The position numbers were made by a program, and so were the translations under genes. Positions 61,646-64,000 of a DNA stretch of 64,000 bases are shown here, in pieces. Source of the stretch: Streptomyces carminius (GTDB lineage: Bacteria > Actinomycetota > Actinomycetes > Streptomycetales > Streptomycetaceae); contig NZ_PGGW01000052.1 in NCBI RefSeq assembly GCF_002794255.1, forward strand, positions 25,797 through 89,796, read 5' to 3'. How positions within the stretch are numbered: position 1 is the first letter of the stretch; each line of letters starts with the position of its first letter. Under the pieces are notes generated by a model. It had not been told where the DNA came from and did no database searches. It worked only from the letters and a program-made list of their open reading frames with translations.

Positions 61646-62547
61646 CGCCGCTCCTCCGTACCGCCGACGTGCTTGGTGCCGGAGACGTTGTCTCCGCTTC
61701 CCCAGTGTTGGTTGTCCGCGCGGTAGGCGGTGGGGCCCTGGTAGGAGATGCCGCCTTCGACACTGCCCAGGACGCCGATGCCCTCGACCTGCTGGGAGTT
61801 GTCCCGGTACACGACCGACGGCCGCTCGGGACCGGTGCTCCCGCTCCTGGAGCTCTCGGGGTTCCGGGAGTCCTCGCCGGAGGACATGACCCCGGCGGCG
61901 AGGAGGTTCCCGGAGGGCGAGGGCACGTACAGCCACGCCCGCTGGGCGAAGGACTTGCCCTCGACGGTGGCGGGCACCTCGACGCAGTGGTCGGGGTGCA
62001 GGCCCGTGTAGCCGCCGAGGATCACGTCCTCGTGGACGCGGTCGGAGATGATCGCGGCCAGGTGGGTGGTGTGTTCACTGGCGGCGGCGAGGACGGCCTT
62101 GACCGGCCGGGAGTCCAGCAGCCGGTGGGTGTCGTTGCGCGGCTTCCCGTTGCCGTCGCCCGGCGCGCCGGAGTCGGGGAGCGGGCCGACGTGGACGCTG
62201 GCCCGCAGCCGGATGCGCGCGCCGCCCTGCTGGGAGTTGTGCCGGCTGAGCACCTCGTCGAGCACCCGCAGAAGCGGTGAGACGACGAAGGGCAGCTGCT
62301 CGGGGTCGAAACCGAAGACGATGCCGTCCCCGGTGCTCGCCGGGAACCGCTTGGCGTCCTTCAGGCCGGTCAGCCCGGCTTGGTCGAGCGCCGTGTCGAC
62401 GAGTTCGGGGATCAGCCGGCTCACCGGGGCGTGCAGTATGGCGGGGAGGCCGGTGAAGTCCTTGGCGTCGACGGCCAGGAGGGCGCGGTAGCCCGGCAGC
62501 GGGCGGCTCTCCGACCATGGTCTGGGCATGGGCACAGCCGTGGGCAT
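61642..62547 (-). CDS. Class III nucleotide cyclase homologue with C-terminal Gly-rich motif
   Basis: 301 residues. Catalytic-fold residues typical of class III cyclases are in place: Asp27 with Phe31 (LLAVDAKDF), Asp74 (STGDGIVFGF), and Asn138/Arg142 (RNDTHRLLDS) in the NxxxR spacing of the transition-state pair. About 200 residues form one cyclase domain. The C-terminal about 100 residues are Ser/Gly-rich and contain the motif at 247-269 repeated in the adjacent NTPase-like protein. Together with a PycTM-type effector this suggests a pyrimidine (Pycsar) or related cNMP signal. Substrate unproven. GAAAGG lies 6 nt before ATG. Confidence 0.8.
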   Translation of the reverse strand: MPTAVPMPRPWSESRPLPGYRALLAVDAKDFTGLPAILHAPVSRLIPELVDTALDQAGLTGLKDAKRFPASTGDGIVFGFDPEQLPFVVSPLLRVLDEVLSRHNSQQGGARIRLRASVHVGPLPDSGAPGDGNGKPRNDTHRLLDSRPVKAVLAAASEHTTHLAAIISDRVHEDVILGGYTGLHPDHCVEVPATVEGKSFAQRAWLYVPSPSGNLLAAGVMSSGEDSRNPESSRSGSTGPERPSVVYRDNSQQVEGIGVLGSVEGGISYQGPTAYRADNQHWGSGDNVSGTKHVGGTEERR

Positions 62548-62558
62548 GGTTGACCTTT

Positions 62559-62580
62559 CAGTGTGCGAGTCAGTGTGCGA
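62559..62580 (-). promoter_or_regulatory. Direct repeats CAGTGTGCGA upstream of the cyclase gene
   Basis: Two 10-nt copies at 62559-62568 and 62571-62580, 12 nt apart, a few bases upstream of the cyclase start. They may be a binding site, perhaps for the adjacent Crp/Fnr protein, but do not match the E. coli Crp consensus. Confidence 0.4.
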
Positions 62581-62715
62581 ATGCGTACAGGTATCGGCCT
62601 GAGGGCTTTCCTTCGGCCGCCAACGAGCATCTGCGGGAATCGCGGAGGCGAATGCACAGCGCAGTGCGCTCGGCCGGTGAGGCCGGTCACACTGCCGCGG
62701 TCCTGCGGCCGGGGG

Positions 62716-63363
62716 TCAGTCCGCCGCGGCCAGCAGGCGTAGCGCTTCCATGTCCCGGATCACGACGGCTCTGCGGGCGGTCTCCACCGCCCCCTCCCCG
62801 CGCAGCCGCCGCAGCCCGGCGCCCAGCGCGTTGCGGGTGACGCCGACGGACTGGGCGAGTTCCTCCTGGGTCAGGCCGGAGAGCCTGAGCGGTGTCCGCG
62901 TCGCGCCCTCCGCGGGCGAGGCCAGGGCCGCCAGCCGGATGAGGGTCCGGGCCAGCCGGGCGATCAGGGGGAGGGTCAGCAGTTCGGCGCGGTACAGGTC
63001 CGACTCGCGCAGCCGGTCCAGCGCCTGCCGCACCAGTTCCATGGCCACCCCGTGTTCCTCGACGAAGAGACGGAACCGGCGGGCGTCGAGGACGACTGCC
63101 GTGCAGGAGCTGAGGGAGACGACATCGGCGATCCTGGTGCCTCCGTCGAACACCGATGTCTCCCCGAGAAGATCCCCCGGTCCGCGGAAGGCGAGCAGTG
63201 TCACGCCGCCGCAGCGCTCGTGCCGTACGACCTTGACGAGTCCTTCGGTGAGCGCCAGGAGATGGGTTCCCGGCGCTCCCTGCCGCAGCAGCACACTCCG
63301 GGCCGGAAACCGCCGTGCTGTCCCTTGGGCCACCATTTCGCGCCACAGTTCCTCGGACAGCAC
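62716..63363 (-). CDS. Crp/Fnr family transcriptional regulator
   Basis: 215 residues. Cyclic-nucleotide-binding beta-roll (RFPARSVLLRQGAPGTHLLALTEGLVKVV, LLAFRGPGDLLGETSVFDGGTRIADVVSLSSC), C-helix (LFVEEHGVAMELVRQALDRLRESDLYRAELL), and an HTH with the recognition helix LTQEELAQSVGVTRNALGAGLRRLRGEGAVE. The GPGDLLGETSVFDGG loop resembles a cNMP phosphate-binding cassette, though the Crp Arg in RxA is not obvious. GTG 63363 with GAGGAG 7 nt upstream; an ATG five codons earlier is possible. It lies directly upstream of the cyclase operon in the same direction. Confidence 0.87.
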   Translation of the reverse strand: MLSEELWREMVAQGTARRFPARSVLLRQGAPGTHLLALTEGLVKVVRHERCGGVTLLAFRGPGDLLGETSVFDGGTRIADVVSLSSCTAVVLDARRFRLFVEEHGVAMELVRQALDRLRESDLYRAELLTLPLIARLARTLIRLAALASPAEGATRTPLRLSGLTQEELAQSVGVTRNALGAGLRRLRGEGAVETARRAVVIRDMEALRLLAAAD

Positions 63364-63547
63364 TCGTGGTCTCCTCATGGCCGCTCACGACTGTGCACCG
63401 CTTCACGGTTGTACCGCCGTGTCGGTGCCGACAAGCGCCGGTTCACCGGTAATGGCCGGATCTGTTGCTCAAGAGGGCGTTACGGCTGGAGGATCCTGGA
63501 ACGGCTGAGCGGACGACAAACACCTGTGCGGGATGCGCCGGGCGGGC

Positions 63548-64000
63548 TCAGAACAGGTCCGGTGACGGCGTTCCGGGGGCCGCGTGCAGGGGTTGTTCGG
63601 TCCAGATGGTCTTGCCGGAGGCGGTGTAGCGGCTGCCCCAGCGGTGGGCGAGCTGGGCGACGAGGAACAGGCCGCGGCCGCCCTCGTCGGTGAGGCGGGC
63701 GCGGCGCAGGTGGGGCTGGGTCTGGCTGGGGTCGGAGACCTCGCAGATCAGTGTCTTGTCGCGGATCAGGCGCAGTTCGACGGGCGAGCCGGCGTAGCGG
63801 ACGGCGTTGGTGACCAGTTCGCTGACGATGAGCTCGGTGGTGAAGGTCAGTTCCTCCAGTCCCCAGCCGGTGAGCCGGTCGGTGGCCAGTTGGCGGGCGC
63901 GGGCGACGACGGTGGGGTCGGCGGTGAACCGCCAGGCGGCGGTGGCCCCCTCGGGCAGGGCCCGCACCCGGGCCACCAGCAGGGCCACGTCGTCGGCCGG
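63548..64000 (-). CDS. SpoIIE-family phosphatase / HATPase protein, C-terminal part (cut by window edge)
   Basis: At least 150 residues inside the window; the frame is open past 64000 on the 5' side. Visible parts: ADDVALLVARVRALP, the end of a PP2C/SpoIIE phosphatase domain, then an HATPase domain with TTELIVSELVTNAVRYAG (N-box), ICEVSDPSQTQPHLR and EGGRGLFLVAQLAHRWGSRY (G boxes). Such fusions dephosphorylate anti-anti-sigma factors and control stress or development. Its relation to the neighbouring cyclase operon is unclear. Confidence 0.88.
   Translation of the reverse strand, partial: PADDVALLVARVRALPEGATAAWRFTADPTVVARARQLATDRLTGWGLEELTFTTELIVSELVTNAVRYAGSPVELRLIRDKTLICEVSDPSQTQPHLRRARLTDEGGRGLFLVAQLAHRWGSRYTASGKTIWTEQPLHAAPGTPSPDLF

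Overview
The window is typical Streptomyces chromosome: very high GC with GC-rich third codon positions, many ATGA/GTGA start-stop overlaps, many GTG starts, and the gene order lsr2 - purS-purQ-purL - purF-purM - DUF3073 - valine dehydrogenase - bldC - hrpA - DEAD-box helicase. From memory this matches the order around the purine and bldC loci of S. coelicolor. About half is this conserved core. The rest is accessory DNA inserted between core genes.

Layout. 1-3203: a histidine kinase cut by the left edge and an ABC-2 exporter. 3364-4048: two glycine tRNA genes and the nucleoid protein Lsr2. 4384-7575: the purSQL operon. 7654-24873: an accessory stretch with a RelE/Phd-type toxin-antitoxin pair, a MarR-acetyltransferase fusion under a 26-bp palindrome, two divergent TetR pairs with clear operators, a two-gene cluster that looks like an imiditide (aspartimide RiPP) locus, a secreted tripeptidyl-aminopeptidase-like lipoprotein, an XRE/DUF397 pair with a decayed DUF397 copy, and a HATPase gene group. 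25074-38057: purF, purM, DUF3073, vdh, bldC, DUF6274, tRNA-Asp and hrpA. 38199-42276: small accessory genes, including a GntR-regulator remnant. 42316-48914: a Glu-Asp-Phe tRNA cluster, a metallophosphoesterase, a zincin, paired fluoride channels and a DEAD-box RNA helicase. 49117-57985: tRNA-Lys followed by an FxLD-type class I lanthipeptide cluster (precursor, LanB, LanC, isoaspartyl-type methyltransferase) with a divergent XRE-TPR regulator and a SLOG-fold protein. 58198-63363: a tightly overlapping four-gene operon (class III nucleotide-cyclase homologue, repeat-rich NTPase-like protein, unknown protein, PycTM-type membrane effector) preceded by a Crp/Fnr regulator. 63548 to the end: the C-terminal part of a SpoIIE-phosphatase/ATPase-type regulator.

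The strongest candidate for an undescribed system is the last operon. The cyclase keeps the two metal-binding Asp and the Asn/Arg pair expected of class III cyclases. The terminal gene resembles the Pycsar effector PycTM. The C-terminus of the cyclase and the N-terminus of the NTPase-like protein share a 23-residue Gly-rich motif (12 identities, no gaps), which suggests a docking or amyloid-type signalling motif linking sensor and relay. This looks like a Pycsar-like anti-phage module with extra relay components. Other points of note are a tRNA-Gly(UCC) gene whose D- and T-loops lack the bases that join the tRNA elbow, as in the cell-wall glycine tRNAs of staphylococci, and two separate RiPP loci that both use isoaspartyl-methyltransferase-like enzymes.
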